A stretch of 26,841 nt of DNA from Patescibacteria group bacterium (GCA_023487645.1 JAMDBX010000055.1:1-26841); one strand, 5' to 3'. Counted from the first letter of the stretch, positions 1-7,675 are shown. Translations and numbers: made by a program. The notes: a model not told the origin generated them from the letters alone.

Positions 1-436
1 TTACTTTATCAATATTCTCGATAGTATTTACTACATAAACTGTTGAAGGGCGAAAGTAACCGCTTTTTTTAAACTCCAAAATCCCTTTGGTGACTTCCTT
101 TTGAATTGCCAATACATCTTCAACATTAAATCTTTTTTTGGAAGCTGCTATTCTGTCTACCAAAAGCAGGGCATCCTGATAATTTTTAATCTCATCAATG
201 GATTTCGGATCCGCCTTCACCTTTTCACCGCCTAAGACTTTATTTACCTGGAACTGGGCCAGTTTATTTCCTTCAATTGAGGTTGATGTATGGACCATTT
301 TCACTATCGCCTGACGGCGGAGCTCTATCTCTCGGTGGGGCAAAACACGTGACCTTTCAACAATAGTTTTGATCTCGGAAATTTTACTGATTTTGTCTAA
401 AATTGACGGGGTAATTGTATATTTTGGATTAAACAT
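1..436 (-). CDS. Fic family protein, N-terminal part (cut by window edge)
   Basis: The first 145 residues are visible; the C-terminus lies outside the window. Residues near 50-58 read TSTSIEGNKL, the conserved Fic N-terminal helix. This contains the S/T-x-x-x-E-G/N inhibitory motif that places a glutamate in the active site and restrains AMP transfer in class II Fic proteins. Further on, DVLAIQKEV followed by KSGYFRP matches the segment where Fic proteins start the core (usual form xxIHxxL, then GxxR). The catalytic HPFxxGNGR motif would be beyond the window start. The likely role is AMPylation or another NMP transfer onto a protein hydroxyl. The start ATG at 436 has no Shine-Dalgarno sequence and follows a short leader of about 22 nt after a TGG-TATAAT extended -10. 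The gene is divergent from the GT-C gene at 546. Confidence 0.8.
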   Translation of the reverse strand, partial: MFNPKYTITPSILDKISKISEIKTIVERSRVLPHREIELRRQAIVKMVHTSTSIEGNKLAQFQVNKVLGGEKVKADPKSIDEIKNYQDALLLVDRIAASKKRFNVEDVLAIQKEVTKGILEFKKSGYFRPSTVYVVNTIENIDKV

Positions 437-464
437 AAGTTCATTGCGAAGCAATAATTTATTT

Positions 465-470
465 ATTATA
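465..470 (-). promoter_or_regulatory. Extended -10 box of the Fic gene
   Basis: Reading the minus strand, TGG precedes TATAAT, a perfect extended -10. It lies 28 nt before the Fic ATG, so this gene has a short untranslated leader, unlike most single genes here. The leader contains a small hairpin, ATTGC-gaa-GCAAT (443-455), just upstream of the start codon. Confidence 0.6.
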
Positions 471-480
471 CCATATTTAC

Positions 481-510
481 CGCGCAAAAAGCGCGCAATT
501 TAGCGCGCAA
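481..510. repeat. Three CGCGCAA repeats spaced by a helical turn
   Basis: CGCGCAA occurs at 481-487, 492-498 and 504-510, with start-to-start spacing of 11 and 12 bp. The copies form a GC-rich island in an otherwise AT-rich divergent intergenic region. They lie between the Fic -10 (465-470) and the GT-C gene -10 (534-539), where the -35 regions of both should be. The arrangement fits an operator bound by a protein on one face of the helix. That role is inference; the regulator is unknown. Confidence 0.4.
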
Positions 511-533
511 TGGTTTGGGTTCACTCTCCGTGG

Positions 534-539
534 TACAAT
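534..539 (+). promoter_or_regulatory. Extended -10 box TACAAT, leaderless start at 546
   Basis: TGG-TACAAT is an extended -10. It is followed by exactly 6 nt and then ATG at 546, so transcription should begin on the start codon. This argues for the start at 546 rather than the upstream ATG at 510, which would lie before the -10. Confidence 0.6.
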
Positions 540-545
540 TTTTGC

Positions 546-2249
546 ATGTGGTCTAAATTGTTGCTTCTTTTCTTTGTTTTTTCCTTTCTTTTTAAAACCG
601 ACCACTCATTTGATCAGGACTTGGGCAGGCACTTAAAATTAGGAGAAATCATCTGGCAAACCAAACAAGTACCTCAAGTCAATCTGTTTTCATATACCAA
701 CCCGACATTCCCGTTTATTAACACCCACTGGCTTTTTGAAGTTATGTCCTATTTATCCAGCCAAACTGTTGGTTTACAGACATTATTGTTTATCAAAATA
801 ATTATTTTCCTGGCGGCTGTTTATCTGATTTTGAGAATAATCCCAAACGATAATAAAGCATTACTTTTACCAACTGGCTTTATTTTTCTTCACGTACTAC
901 GGGAAAGAACTGAGTTAAGACCGGAGATTTTTAGTTTCTTCTTTACAGCCCTAACTCTTTTAATGCTGGAAAAGTTTTTAGCATTCAGACAAATATCCTC
1001 CGATTGTGGTACATTTGTCTCGAATATTAAACTGATCTTCCTGCTTCCTTTGATTCAGCTTATCTGGGTTAATACCCATATCTATTTTTTCATAGGCCTA
1101 GGTTTACAGGCTATTTTTTTAATCCACTTAACCTACCAATATTTACGCTTCAACCTGAAAGGTTACAAGCTAAAAATTCTGGGGATAATTTTTGTATTAT
1201 CAGTCCTGATTAGCTTAACCAACCCTAATGGTGTAGGGGGGTTCTTATACCCTCTCAATGTCACCCAAAATTTCGGCTATACCATCGTGGAAAACCAAAC
1301 AATGTTTCTTTTGGAAAATATTAATTTTCAGGATCCCAATTTTTTATTTGTGAAGCTATCCCTGGCTATCATCGCCTCAGCGTTAATATTCGCCGCCATT
1401 AAAAGAAAGCTATCCATCAAAAACAGCTTACTGGCTTTAGCTGGGGTAGTTTTGGCTCTGATAAACACCAGAAGCTTTCCTTATCTAGTGTTTCTATCAT
1501 TTCCGGCCATTCTGCAAAGCTTGGGGCAAATTAAACCAAATTCCTATACCAAGATTCTCACATTTATTTTCAGCTTACTTTTGCTAGTTGAAAGCTTCCT
1601 TTATCTAAACGGCGAGTATTACCGACGCAAAAACATGGACGATTCGGTGAATTTCAAACTGGTGGAGAGCGGTCAAAAAGCTATGGATTTCGTCATCAGT
1701 AATAACCTGCCAAGCCCAATTTTCAATAATTTTGATATCGGCAGTTACATTATTTACCGGGGATTTCCTAAATACCAAGTGTTCGTGGACGGCCGGCCGG
1801 AAGCTTATCCTAAGGAATTCTTCCAAAATATTTACATTCCTGTTCAATCAGATACCCAAAAATTTAAGGAGTTAGATCAAAGGATAAACTTCCAAACAAT
1901 TATCTTTTCCCACACTGACCAGACTCCTTGGGGCAAAGCTTTTCTGACATCAATCGTGAAAGATGATAATTGGAAAACAGTTTATTTGGATGATTTTATG
2001 ATTGTGCTGGTAAAAAATGAAGTAGTTCAGCAAAAGAATCTGAAACCCGTTGACCTTTCTGCACTAAATCCAGGCAGTTACTCTTTTAATTCTTCTCTTT
2101 CATATCTTAAGCTCTCCCTTTTTCTCCTTCAAACCCAAAACCAACAATCTGCCAAAAAGTTTGCCGAAAAAGGTTTAGCTATTTTTCCGGGTAGTCCGCT
2201 GGGTAATGCACTTTTTGGAGTCACAACCACAAACCATATATTCTGGTAG
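546..2249 (+). CDS. GT-C type polytopic membrane glycosyltransferase-like protein with C-terminal TPR-like tail
   Basis: 567 residues, mostly hydrophobic segments. The N-terminal DQDLGRHLKLGEI (about 23-35), followed by a P-x-x-N-x-FSYT-x-P stretch and THWLFE, matches the first extracytoplasmic loop of GT-C fold transferases. In these the acidic pair near the first membrane helix binds the lipid-phospho-sugar donor. A soluble extracytoplasmic region follows the last helices (GQKAMDFVISNN, VFVDGRPEAYP). The tail AKKFAEKGLAIFPGSPLG resembles one TPR helix pair. The predicted activity, transfer of sugar from a polyprenyl carrier at the cell surface, comes from the family only; no acceptor can be read. 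The promoter at 534-539 sets the start. The gene is convergent with the DUF475 gene. Confidence 0.65.
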   Translation: MWSKLLLLFFVFSFLFKTDHSFDQDLGRHLKLGEIIWQTKQVPQVNLFSYTNPTFPFINTHWLFEVMSYLSSQTVGLQTLLFIKIIIFLAAVYLILRIIPNDNKALLLPTGFIFLHVLRERTELRPEIFSFFFTALTLLMLEKFLAFRQISSDCGTFVSNIKLIFLLPLIQLIWVNTHIYFFIGLGLQAIFLIHLTYQYLRFNLKGYKLKILGIIFVLSVLISLTNPNGVGGFLYPLNVTQNFGYTIVENQTMFLLENINFQDPNFLFVKLSLAIIASALIFAAIKRKLSIKNSLLALAGVVLALINTRSFPYLVFLSFPAILQSLGQIKPNSYTKILTFIFSLLLLVESFLYLNGEYYRRKNMDDSVNFKLVESGQKAMDFVISNNLPSPIFNNFDIGSYIIYRGFPKYQVFVDGRPEAYPKEFFQNIYIPVQSDTQKFKELDQRINFQTIIFSHTDQTPWGKAFLTSIVKDDNWKTVYLDDFMIVLVKNEVVQQKNLKPVDLSALNPGSYSFNSSLSYLKLSLFLLQTQNQQSAKKFAEKGLAIFPGSPLGNALFGVTTTNHIFW

Positions 2250-2269
2250 CTTAAAGTTAGTGTTATCCA

Positions 2270-3178
2270 TCAAACTAGGGCTTTTCGGGATTTAAAGAAA
2301 AAATAACCCACAATCAAAGCCGTGGCAACCGGAGATAACCAGGAAGGAATATGAAACCCAAAGCTATCCAAAAGCATAATGGTTCCCAGAACCAGAATAG
2401 AATACATCGCGCCGTTTTTTAAAAAGATATATTTTTTCACCCTTTCAATATTTGATACGGTCAATTGTCTGACCACAATCGCCCCAATGCCATTACCGAT
2501 TAAAATCAGCGGCACCGACAGGGTAAAGGCAAAAGCTCCCACAACCCCATCTATGGAAAATGTAGCATCAATTACCTCCAGATAAAGCAGCTTACTGATG
2601 ACTGAGCTGGTACCGCTCAAAAGTTTTTGCTCATTAGCTTCAGCATTTTCCCTAAAACCATGAACGATGAAAAAGGCCGTTGAGCCTATGACTGCTCCAA
2701 AAGCCATTAACGGATTCCCCTTCAGGGCAAACCAAACTACTACTGATAATATTAACGATACAACCGCATAGAACCACACTCCTTGCCGGTGGAAAAATCG
2801 CTCTCCGATTAAACCGTAATGTTTTTGTTCCAAAAACAGCCAGTAAAAAAATAAAAAGACTAAGAAGATTCCTCCGCCTGAAAGCAGAATCGGTGCCGAT
2901 CCTTCCACTGCCTGAGCCACACCAGGATTGCCGCTAAAAGCTGCCGTAAAAGCCCCAATCGGTCCCAAGGATGGATTGACAGCCCAAACAATGACCCAAG
3001 GTAACCCACCCCTCAGCAAAAATACGGCAATTAAGAGCCCCCAGGAAAGAAACCATTTTCTTGATTTGCTATCCATCCCGGATAATACTTCAGCATTAAT
3101 AATGGCATTATCAATTGAAGAAATTGTTTCAAAAAGCACTAACCCGAAAATTATTAGAACAATGGTCAAAAAGTCCAC
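2270..3178 (-). CDS. DUF475 / TerC-superfamily integral membrane protein
   Basis: 302 residues with about eight or nine hydrophobic segments. The two TerC hallmark motifs are present: an early ExxSSxDNAxxNAxxL (residues about 17-33) and a second LEVIDATFSIDGVVGAFA (about 200-217). Their buried acidic residues are thought to bind a divalent cation. TerC relatives export metals such as Mn2+ or act with the membrane secretion machinery; the substrate here cannot be decided. The start is GTG at 3178, because TATAAT on the minus strand lies exactly 6 nt upstream, which predicts a leaderless mRNA. It shares an overlapping -10 region with the divergent S41 peptidase gene. Confidence 0.85.
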   Translation of the reverse strand: MDFLTIVLIIFGLVLFETISSIDNAIINAEVLSGMDSKSRKWFLSWGLLIAVFLLRGGLPWVIVWAVNPSLGPIGAFTAAFSGNPGVAQAVEGSAPILLSGGGIFLVFLFFYWLFLEQKHYGLIGERFFHRQGVWFYAVVSLILSVVVWFALKGNPLMAFGAVIGSTAFFIVHGFRENAEANEQKLLSGTSSVISKLLYLEVIDATFSIDGVVGAFAFTLSVPLILIGNGIGAIVVRQLTVSNIERVKKYIFLKNGAMYSILVLGTIMLLDSFGFHIPSWLSPVATALIVGYFFFKSRKALV

Positions 3179-3184
3179 GAATAT

Positions 3185-3192
3185 ATTATACT
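3185..3192. promoter_or_regulatory. Overlapping divergent -10 boxes (bidirectional leaderless promoter)
   Basis: The minus-strand TATAAT for the DUF475 gene is at 3185-3190 and the plus-strand TATACT for the peptidase gene is at 3187-3192, sharing four base pairs. Each is followed by exactly 6 nt and a start codon (GTG at 3178, ATG at 3199). RNA polymerase should be able to occupy only one direction at a time. Confidence 0.65.
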
Positions 3193-3198
3193 AAAGTG

Positions 3199-4509
3199 AT
3201 GAAAATTAAGAATATACCTAAATCACTCAAAAACTTCATTCTGTTTTTGGTTATTTTTGCCTTGGGAGTGGGTTTTGGGTATAAGTACATAGGAACCACC
3301 CAAAACAAACCTTTCATTAACACGGAGAAAAATACTTCAAATGCATTCGTCTTGGAAATTTATGACAAAATTAAAGAAAACTACTGGGATAATATCTCCG
3401 ATGCCCAACTTTTGGATCTGTTTAAGTTAGCCATTGACCGAAACGGCGGCAATGTCACAGTTCCCAAGTTTGAAAATAAGGATAAACTGTTGAGTACCAT
3501 TAACAGCAGCGTCGCCAGTTTAAATGAGGATCAAAGAAATAAATTTACAGTTAATGTTGTTTCCCAGGTTTTAGCATCACTCAGCCCTAACGGCCGATCA
3601 GGGCTATACAACCAAAAGAACGAAGAACAGTTAAAAAATACCGTTTCCAATATTAATCCGGAAAAAGACCTTTATAAAGATTTGGGGGCACAAAAAGGAG
3701 CCTCCGAAGCAGCTATTGTTCAAGCTTTCCAGCAAAAAGCTGATGCTTTGAAAAATGATAACACGCCGCAAGCCCAGGAAAAACTAAAACAGTTGGCTTA
3801 TGCCAAAGATGTTCTCACAAACAAGGATCAAAAAGTAAAATATGACCAAAATAAAGTGGAGCCGACTATATTTACTAAAATTGTAGATTCGGGGATTTTG
3901 TATTTGCAGTTTAAAAAATTTGCTCCAACTTCCTTGGAAGAATTCCAAAAAGCTTTTGATGCCTACAAAGACGACTCATCATTAAACGCCCTGATTTTTG
4001 ACCTAAGAGGCAATATCGGCGGAGCCATTGACCAGACTGCTTATCTGTTAGGATTTTTCTTGGGCAAAGGGCAATATGCTTTTGATTTTTACCACAAAGG
4101 AGAATATTTACCATTCAAAACCCAGGCAGATAAACTGTTTAGCGTGACCAAATATAAACAGGTAGTGGTACTGGTGGATCAAAATACCCAATCTTCTGCG
4201 GAAATGATGGCAGCCTCTTTGAAAAAATACCATGCCGGAGTGATTGTGGGAGTTCCTACCAAAGGATGGGGGACAGTGGAGCGGATTTTTCCTTTAGATA
4301 ACCAAATCAGCAAAAGCGAAAAATACTCCCTTTTCCTGGTTCACTCTATTACTTTGCGGGACGACAACCAGCCCATTGAGGGTCGGGGAGTAGAACCGGA
4401 TGTCAGCACTAAAGATCCCAACTGGACTCAAAAACTGCTTTTATACTTTAACAATTTGACGCTGGTAAACAATACAGCCAAAACCCTCATCGGCAGTTTT
4501 TCTAACTAA
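3199..4509 (+). CDS. S41 (C-terminal processing) peptidase with a J-domain-like insert in place of PDZ
   Basis: 436 residues from ATG 3199. One membrane anchor (about 12-30) puts the rest outside the membrane. A helical region follows, then a J-domain-like segment (154-218): DLYKDLGAQKGASEAAI, a central helix, and AYAKDVLTNKDQKVKYDQ. These align with the usual DxYxxLGv..AseaeI and EAYxvLsdxxkRxxYD. The HPD tripeptide is replaced by KND (185-187), so DnaK stimulation is unlikely. The S41 core follows: DLRGNIGG (268-275), nucleophile region TQSSAEMM with Ser332, and PTKGWGTVE, where the family has TxGKG. The usual catalytic Lys is therefore Trp357, with a Lys two residues earlier (355). C-terminal EGRGVEPDV is typical. 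No PDZ domain is visible. Leaderless promoter at 3187-3192. Confidence 0.85.
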   Translation: MKIKNIPKSLKNFILFLVIFALGVGFGYKYIGTTQNKPFINTEKNTSNAFVLEIYDKIKENYWDNISDAQLLDLFKLAIDRNGGNVTVPKFENKDKLLSTINSSVASLNEDQRNKFTVNVVSQVLASLSPNGRSGLYNQKNEEQLKNTVSNINPEKDLYKDLGAQKGASEAAIVQAFQQKADALKNDNTPQAQEKLKQLAYAKDVLTNKDQKVKYDQNKVEPTIFTKIVDSGILYLQFKKFAPTSLEEFQKAFDAYKDDSSLNALIFDLRGNIGGAIDQTAYLLGFFLGKGQYAFDFYHKGEYLPFKTQADKLFSVTKYKQVVVLVDQNTQSSAEMMAASLKKYHAGVIVGVPTKGWGTVERIFPLDNQISKSEKYSLFLVHSITLRDDNQPIEGRGVEPDVSTKDPNWTQKLLLYFNNLTLVNNTAKTLIGSFSN

Positions 4510-4553
4510 TTTGATTTACGAAATTTAGCTTAACTTACTTATACTATTCGTGG

Positions 4554-4559
4554 TATATT
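4554..4559 (+). promoter_or_regulatory. Extended -10 TATATT, leaderless GTG start
   Basis: TGG-TATATT is followed by 6 nt and then GTG at 4566. The nearer ATG at 4561 would read ATG-CAG-TGA and end at once, so GTG is the start. Confidence 0.55.
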
Positions 4560-4565
4560 AATGCA

Positions 4566-6239
4566 GTGAGAAAACACACAATTTTACTGCTTCTCATTAT
4601 TCTTTCCGCCGTCTTTTTAAGGTTTTATCAAATTGACACAAATCCCAAATCAATGTACGGAGACAGTTTAACTTTGGTCTATGACGCTTATTCAATACTT
4701 AAAACCGGCCACGACCAAAAAGGAAATTTCCTGCCTTTAGTTTTTTCACTCGGAGGAGGCAGGCCAGGCGGATATATTTATGCCACCATTCCTTTTGTCG
4801 CCTTTTTTGGCCCAACCGCACTTGCTGCCCGAATGGTTTCAGTCTTATCAGGTCTGGGAATAATTATTCTGCTTTATTTATTGGGTAAGAAATTCTTTTC
4901 AAAAAGCGCCGGACTGGCGATTGCCGCAGTTGCTGCCGTAAACCCCTGGGAACTGAGTTTAAGCCGGGGACCGTTTGAAACCCACTTTGCTTTATTTTTA
5001 ACCACCTTGGGATTTTATTCATTTTTGAAAGGATTGAAAAACAAATATTGGCTACTGGGGGCAGCTTTATCATTCGGGTTGGCCACCCAAACTTATTCCA
5101 CCTACCGGCTCACTGTCCCTCTATTTACGGGGTTACTGCTAATTTGGGGTATGTATTCGCAGGGCTTCACTTTACGAAGTTACCTTAAAAAGCCTGCTTT
5201 CCTTGTTTTTGTAGCGGTAATTTCTATCTTCACCATTTTGAGTGTTTATCTGACAGTCAGCCGCGGCAAAGAAGACCGGTTTGATATCATCAATATCTTC
5301 AAGGATCCCACTTTAAGGTCCACAATTTCCCAGAAAGTTAAAGCAGAGATGACACTTGACAGTCTTTCACCGTCTGTTTCACACACACTGCACAATCCTC
5401 GCATCGAACTGGCTGGGGTGCTGGCGGAAAATTACGCGGGCAATTTCCTACCACATTTTCTGTTTTTACACGGCGACGGCCAAGTCCGGCATAATCCGGC
5501 CGAGATGGGAGAATTTTTCTGGATTGATGCTTTTCTTTTGATCGCCGGAGTAATTTTTCTATATCAGTCAAATAAAAAACTACTAATGCTGCTTATTGGC
5601 TGGATCCTAATTGCTCCGATCCCTACCAGTTTAGTCGGCGGCCCGCACGCTCTGCGCAGTTCTCTTTTACTTCCCCCCATGCTGATCCTGACCGGCTTAG
5701 GCTTTTGGAAGATATGGAGTATCCGGGGTAAGCCTATCAATCTGTTGAACCCAGCTATATTTACCATCTTAGCTACGCTTTTTTTCATCCAATTTACTTA
5801 CTTTGTTGACAGGTTTTACTTTGTTGCCCCGCAAAAAAACACCAAGGCCTGGTCATATCCGGCCAAGGAAGCGGCGCAACTGGCTTTGGAAAACCGCCGA
5901 AAATTTGACTTTGTCATACTGTCTAACGATATTGATAATATGGAATTTGCTTACCCGGTTTATGCTAAGTTGGATCCCAATTTGGTAATCAAACAAAACC
6001 AATCTCCTGCCAAAATCGGAGAGTTTAAGTTTTTTAAGTATGACAATGTTTATATTGGTTCCTTACCCAACACCAGGGTAATGCAATTTATCAAGGACCT
6101 GCCTGGATCTGTTTTGTATGTAGGAGCAGAAAAGGAACAAAAATACTTGGAAAATTATCGCATGATTAATGGTTTTGATGATCAACCAGATTTAATAATT
6201 ACCGAAAAAGCCGCAATTAAGGATTCAAATTCCCAATAA
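4566..6239 (+). CDS. GT-C / PMT-like polytopic membrane glycosyltransferase
   Basis: 557 residues. The first helix (about 5-21) is followed by the loop DTNPKSMYGDSLTLVYDAYS with an acidic residue at about 33, and then HDQKGNFLPLVF. This is the typical first loop of ArnT/PMT_2-type transferases, which use polyprenyl-phosphate-linked sugars; the common DE pair is DS here. There are about ten or more further hydrophobic segments. The C-terminal region from about 420 is soluble (KAWSYPAKEAAQLALEN, FDFVILSNDID) and probably extracytoplasmic. The acceptor is unknown; protein or cell-wall polymer glycosylation is possible. The start is GTG (see the -10 at 4554). The 3' end overlaps the convergent HAD gene by 23 bp. 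Confidence 0.75.
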   Translation: MRKHTILLLLIILSAVFLRFYQIDTNPKSMYGDSLTLVYDAYSILKTGHDQKGNFLPLVFSLGGGRPGGYIYATIPFVAFFGPTALAARMVSVLSGLGIIILLYLLGKKFFSKSAGLAIAAVAAVNPWELSLSRGPFETHFALFLTTLGFYSFLKGLKNKYWLLGAALSFGLATQTYSTYRLTVPLFTGLLLIWGMYSQGFTLRSYLKKPAFLVFVAVISIFTILSVYLTVSRGKEDRFDIINIFKDPTLRSTISQKVKAEMTLDSLSPSVSHTLHNPRIELAGVLAENYAGNFLPHFLFLHGDGQVRHNPAEMGEFFWIDAFLLIAGVIFLYQSNKKLLMLLIGWILIAPIPTSLVGGPHALRSSLLLPPMLILTGLGFWKIWSIRGKPINLLNPAIFTILATLFFIQFTYFVDRFYFVAPQKNTKAWSYPAKEAAQLALENRRKFDFVILSNDIDNMEFAYPVYAKLDPNLVIKQNQSPAKIGEFKFFKYDNVYIGSLPNTRVMQFIKDLPGSVLYVGAEKEQKYLENYRMINGFDDQPDLIITEKAAIKDSNSQ

Positions 6240-6885
6240 TTTTTATTACCTCTTTTAGATTACTGATTAAAAAATCAGGCTTGGCTTTTTTTAAACGGAG
6301 GGTAGAACAGTAACCATGGGTAATCGCCGCTGTATAAAAACCTAATTCTTTACCAATTTCTATCTCCTCAATAGAGTCACCAATAACCAATACCTCCTTA
6401 GCCGATAATTTCTTACTTATAATATAATCTTTAAGCTTTTCTGCCTTGGCACGGCCACGGAAAGCCGATTCAGGATGGGTATTGGCTAAAACTCGGTTAA
6501 AATACTTGCCGATCTTTAATCTTTTGAGCTGAATTTTAATCGGTTCATGGAGGTGGTTGCTGAAAATAAGTGCCTCAATTTGATTTTTAGAAAGCCAAAT
6601 TAATAATTCTTTGGCAAAAGCCCTAGATCTGACTTTACCGGCTCTCTGCTCATAATTGGTGTGGAAAACATGGGCTACCTCAACTTTTTTGCGGTCAAGC
6701 ACCTCAGCTGATGCACCCATGGCAATATAGGCATTTCTGGCCGGAATATCAAAACATGCCTGAAATTTTTTTAAATTAATTGCCTTAACACCAAGGAATT
6801 TAAAAACTTCATTTACTGCATCCACTGCGGCCAGAGAATCAGCAAAAATTGTCCCATTCCAATCAAAAGCCACCAATTTAATCAT
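6217..6885 (-). CDS. HAD-superfamily hydrolase, phosphoglycolate phosphatase-like
   Basis: 222 residues from ATG 6885. Motif I is FDWNGT (7-12), with nucleophile Asp8; the usual second Asp is Asn10, as in several DWNGT-type HAD proteins. A helical cap follows, then motif II IFSNH, motif III Lys in RAKAEKL, and motif IV IGDSIEEIEIG. The last part, GFYTAAITHGY followed by PDFLISNLKEV, is typical of Gph/PGP-type phosphatases. The substrate is likely a small phosphate ester but is not identifiable. A longer frame begins at 6963, but TATAAT at 6892-6897 is exactly 6 nt upstream of 6885 and fixes the start there. Confidence 0.85.
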   Translation of the reverse strand: MIKLVAFDWNGTIFADSLAAVDAVNEVFKFLGVKAINLKKFQACFDIPARNAYIAMGASAEVLDRKKVEVAHVFHTNYEQRAGKVRSRAFAKELLIWLSKNQIEALIFSNHLHEPIKIQLKRLKIGKYFNRVLANTHPESAFRGRAKAEKLKDYIISKKLSAKEVLVIGDSIEEIEIGKELGFYTAAITHGYCSTLRLKKAKPDFLISNLKEVIKIIGNLNP

Positions 6886-6891
6886 GCAGAA

Positions 6892-6897
6892 ATTATA
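6892..6897 (-). promoter_or_regulatory. Extended -10 TATAAT of the HAD gene
   Basis: On the minus strand TGG-TATAAT is a perfect extended -10, followed by 6 nt (TTCTGC) and ATG. It is among the clearest examples of the leaderless arrangement in this window. Confidence 0.65.
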
Positions 6898-6914
6898 CCA
6901 AAGAAGAAGTAAAG

Positions 6915-7160
6915 TTAGGATCTTCCTAAATTCGCTATCACGTCTATCATCTGAAGCTCCCAATCGCGTTGCTCAGCTGAATTGCTATATGGAAGCGGAG
7001 CTTTTGGATCGACTTCGAGCATTTTTGCTATATCAGCAGGTCCGGAAACAATTCTTTCCCATAAAGTTTGCTGTCCTATCGGTTTGGACTCTCTTCGGGT
7101 TACCCCTAAATTTCCATCCGGTATTTTATCATTCCTTAATCTCTCTCCAGGCATTATCAA
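6915..7160 (-). CDS. Small hypothetical protein upstream of the HAD gene
   Basis: Not recognised. 81 residues starting at TTG 7160, or 79 from ATG 7154. The composition is that of a soluble protein (MPGERLRNDKIPDGN; ending SAEQRDWELQMIDVIANLG). On the minus strand TGG-TATGCT (7166-7171) lies 5 nt before TTG, close to the start-site spacing seen elsewhere. The gene ends 29 nt before the HAD start on the same strand. The plus-strand reading frame across the same region is rich in Phe, Leu and Ser and looks like a shadow. No membrane segment is seen. This fills the otherwise empty 6886-7255 stretch. Confidence 0.45.
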   Translation of the reverse strand: MIMPGERLRNDKIPDGNLGVTRRESKPIGQQTLWERIVSGPADIAKMLEVDPKAPLPYSNSAEQRDWELQMIDVIANLGRS

Positions 7161-7243
7161 ACACTAGCATACCAAAATTCTGCTGTCAATTCCTGTAAAA
7201 CTATTATCGAATTCTTACAAAATAATGTTAGTATGGAACAAAA

Positions 7244-7252
7244 GGGGGTGAG
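7244..7252 (+). promoter_or_regulatory. Strong ribosome binding site of the cupin gene
   Basis: GGGGGTGAG ends 3 nt before ATG 7256. The 19-nt context AGGGGGTGAGAAAATGGCA is identical to that at the DUF1269/YflT-like gene (21969), and nearly so at 15856. Confidence 0.6.
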
Positions 7253-7255
7253 AAA

Positions 7256-7639
7256 ATGGCAGGTTACATTGTTAATATTGAAGAAAAAACGGAACAGAAT
7301 GAGAATTTCCGGGAAGTTTTATTTACCAGTCCGCACAGCCAATTAGTAGTCATGAGCCTTCAGCCCAATGAAGATATTGGTATGGAAACTCATGAAAAGG
7401 TGGATCAATTCATTAGAATTGAAGCGGGAGAAGGCAAGGCGGTTTTAAACGGCGAGGAGAACTTGATTTCGGACGGTTCGGCCATTGTTATACCAGCCGG
7501 CACAGAACATAACGTCATCAATACTTCAAACCAGGAACTAAAACTATACACAATCTACTCTCCGCCAAATCACCGGGATAAAACCATTCACAAAACCAAA
7601 GCAGAGGCGGAAGCCGATACAGAAGATATCCCGAGTTGA
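7256..7639 (+). CDS. Single-domain cupin protein
   Basis: 127 residues. The first cupin motif is GMETHEKVDQFIRIEAGEG (42-60), with Glu44, His46 and Gln51 in the places of the usual metal ligands. The second is DGSAIVIPAGTEHNVIN (73-89), with His85. This variant, with one His replaced by Glu, is common in mannose-6-phosphate isomerase-like cupins of unknown substrate. The C-terminal 20 residues are acidic and probably disordered. The gene is translated from a strong Shine-Dalgarno site and ends 36 nt before the FAD oxidase gene, which has its own -10. Function beyond the fold is not determined. Confidence 0.85.
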   Translation: MAGYIVNIEEKTEQNENFREVLFTSPHSQLVVMSLQPNEDIGMETHEKVDQFIRIEAGEGKAVLNGEENLISDGSAIVIPAGTEHNVINTSNQELKLYTIYSPPNHRDKTIHKTKAEAEADTEDIPS

Positions 7640-7663
7640 CTGTTTTAAAAATTAACAGTAGAC

Positions 7664-7669
7664 TAAATT
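7664..7669 (+). promoter_or_regulatory. -10-like TAAATT before the FAD oxidase gene
   Basis: TAAATT is followed by exactly 6 nt and ATG 7676. There is no Shine-Dalgarno sequence. The hexamer matches the consensus at four of six places, so this is a weaker example of the pattern. Confidence 0.4.
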
Positions 7670-7675
7670 TGTAGC

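Noticed and set aside
443..455. Hairpin ATTGC-gaa-GCAAT in the Fic leader as a terminator or riboswitch
   Set aside because: Only 5 bp with a 3-nt loop and no T-run; too small for a confident call.
6884..7198. 104-residue plus-strand frame over the HAD promoter region
   Set aside because: It runs through the HAD -10 on the opposite strand, has a low-complexity Phe/Leu/Ser-rich product and no start signal; the minus-strand frame is more protein-like.
7640..7658. CTGTT...AACAG hairpin after the cupin gene as a terminator
   Set aside because: Weak 5-bp AT-rich stem without a T-run; the sequence more likely belongs to the promoter of the next gene.
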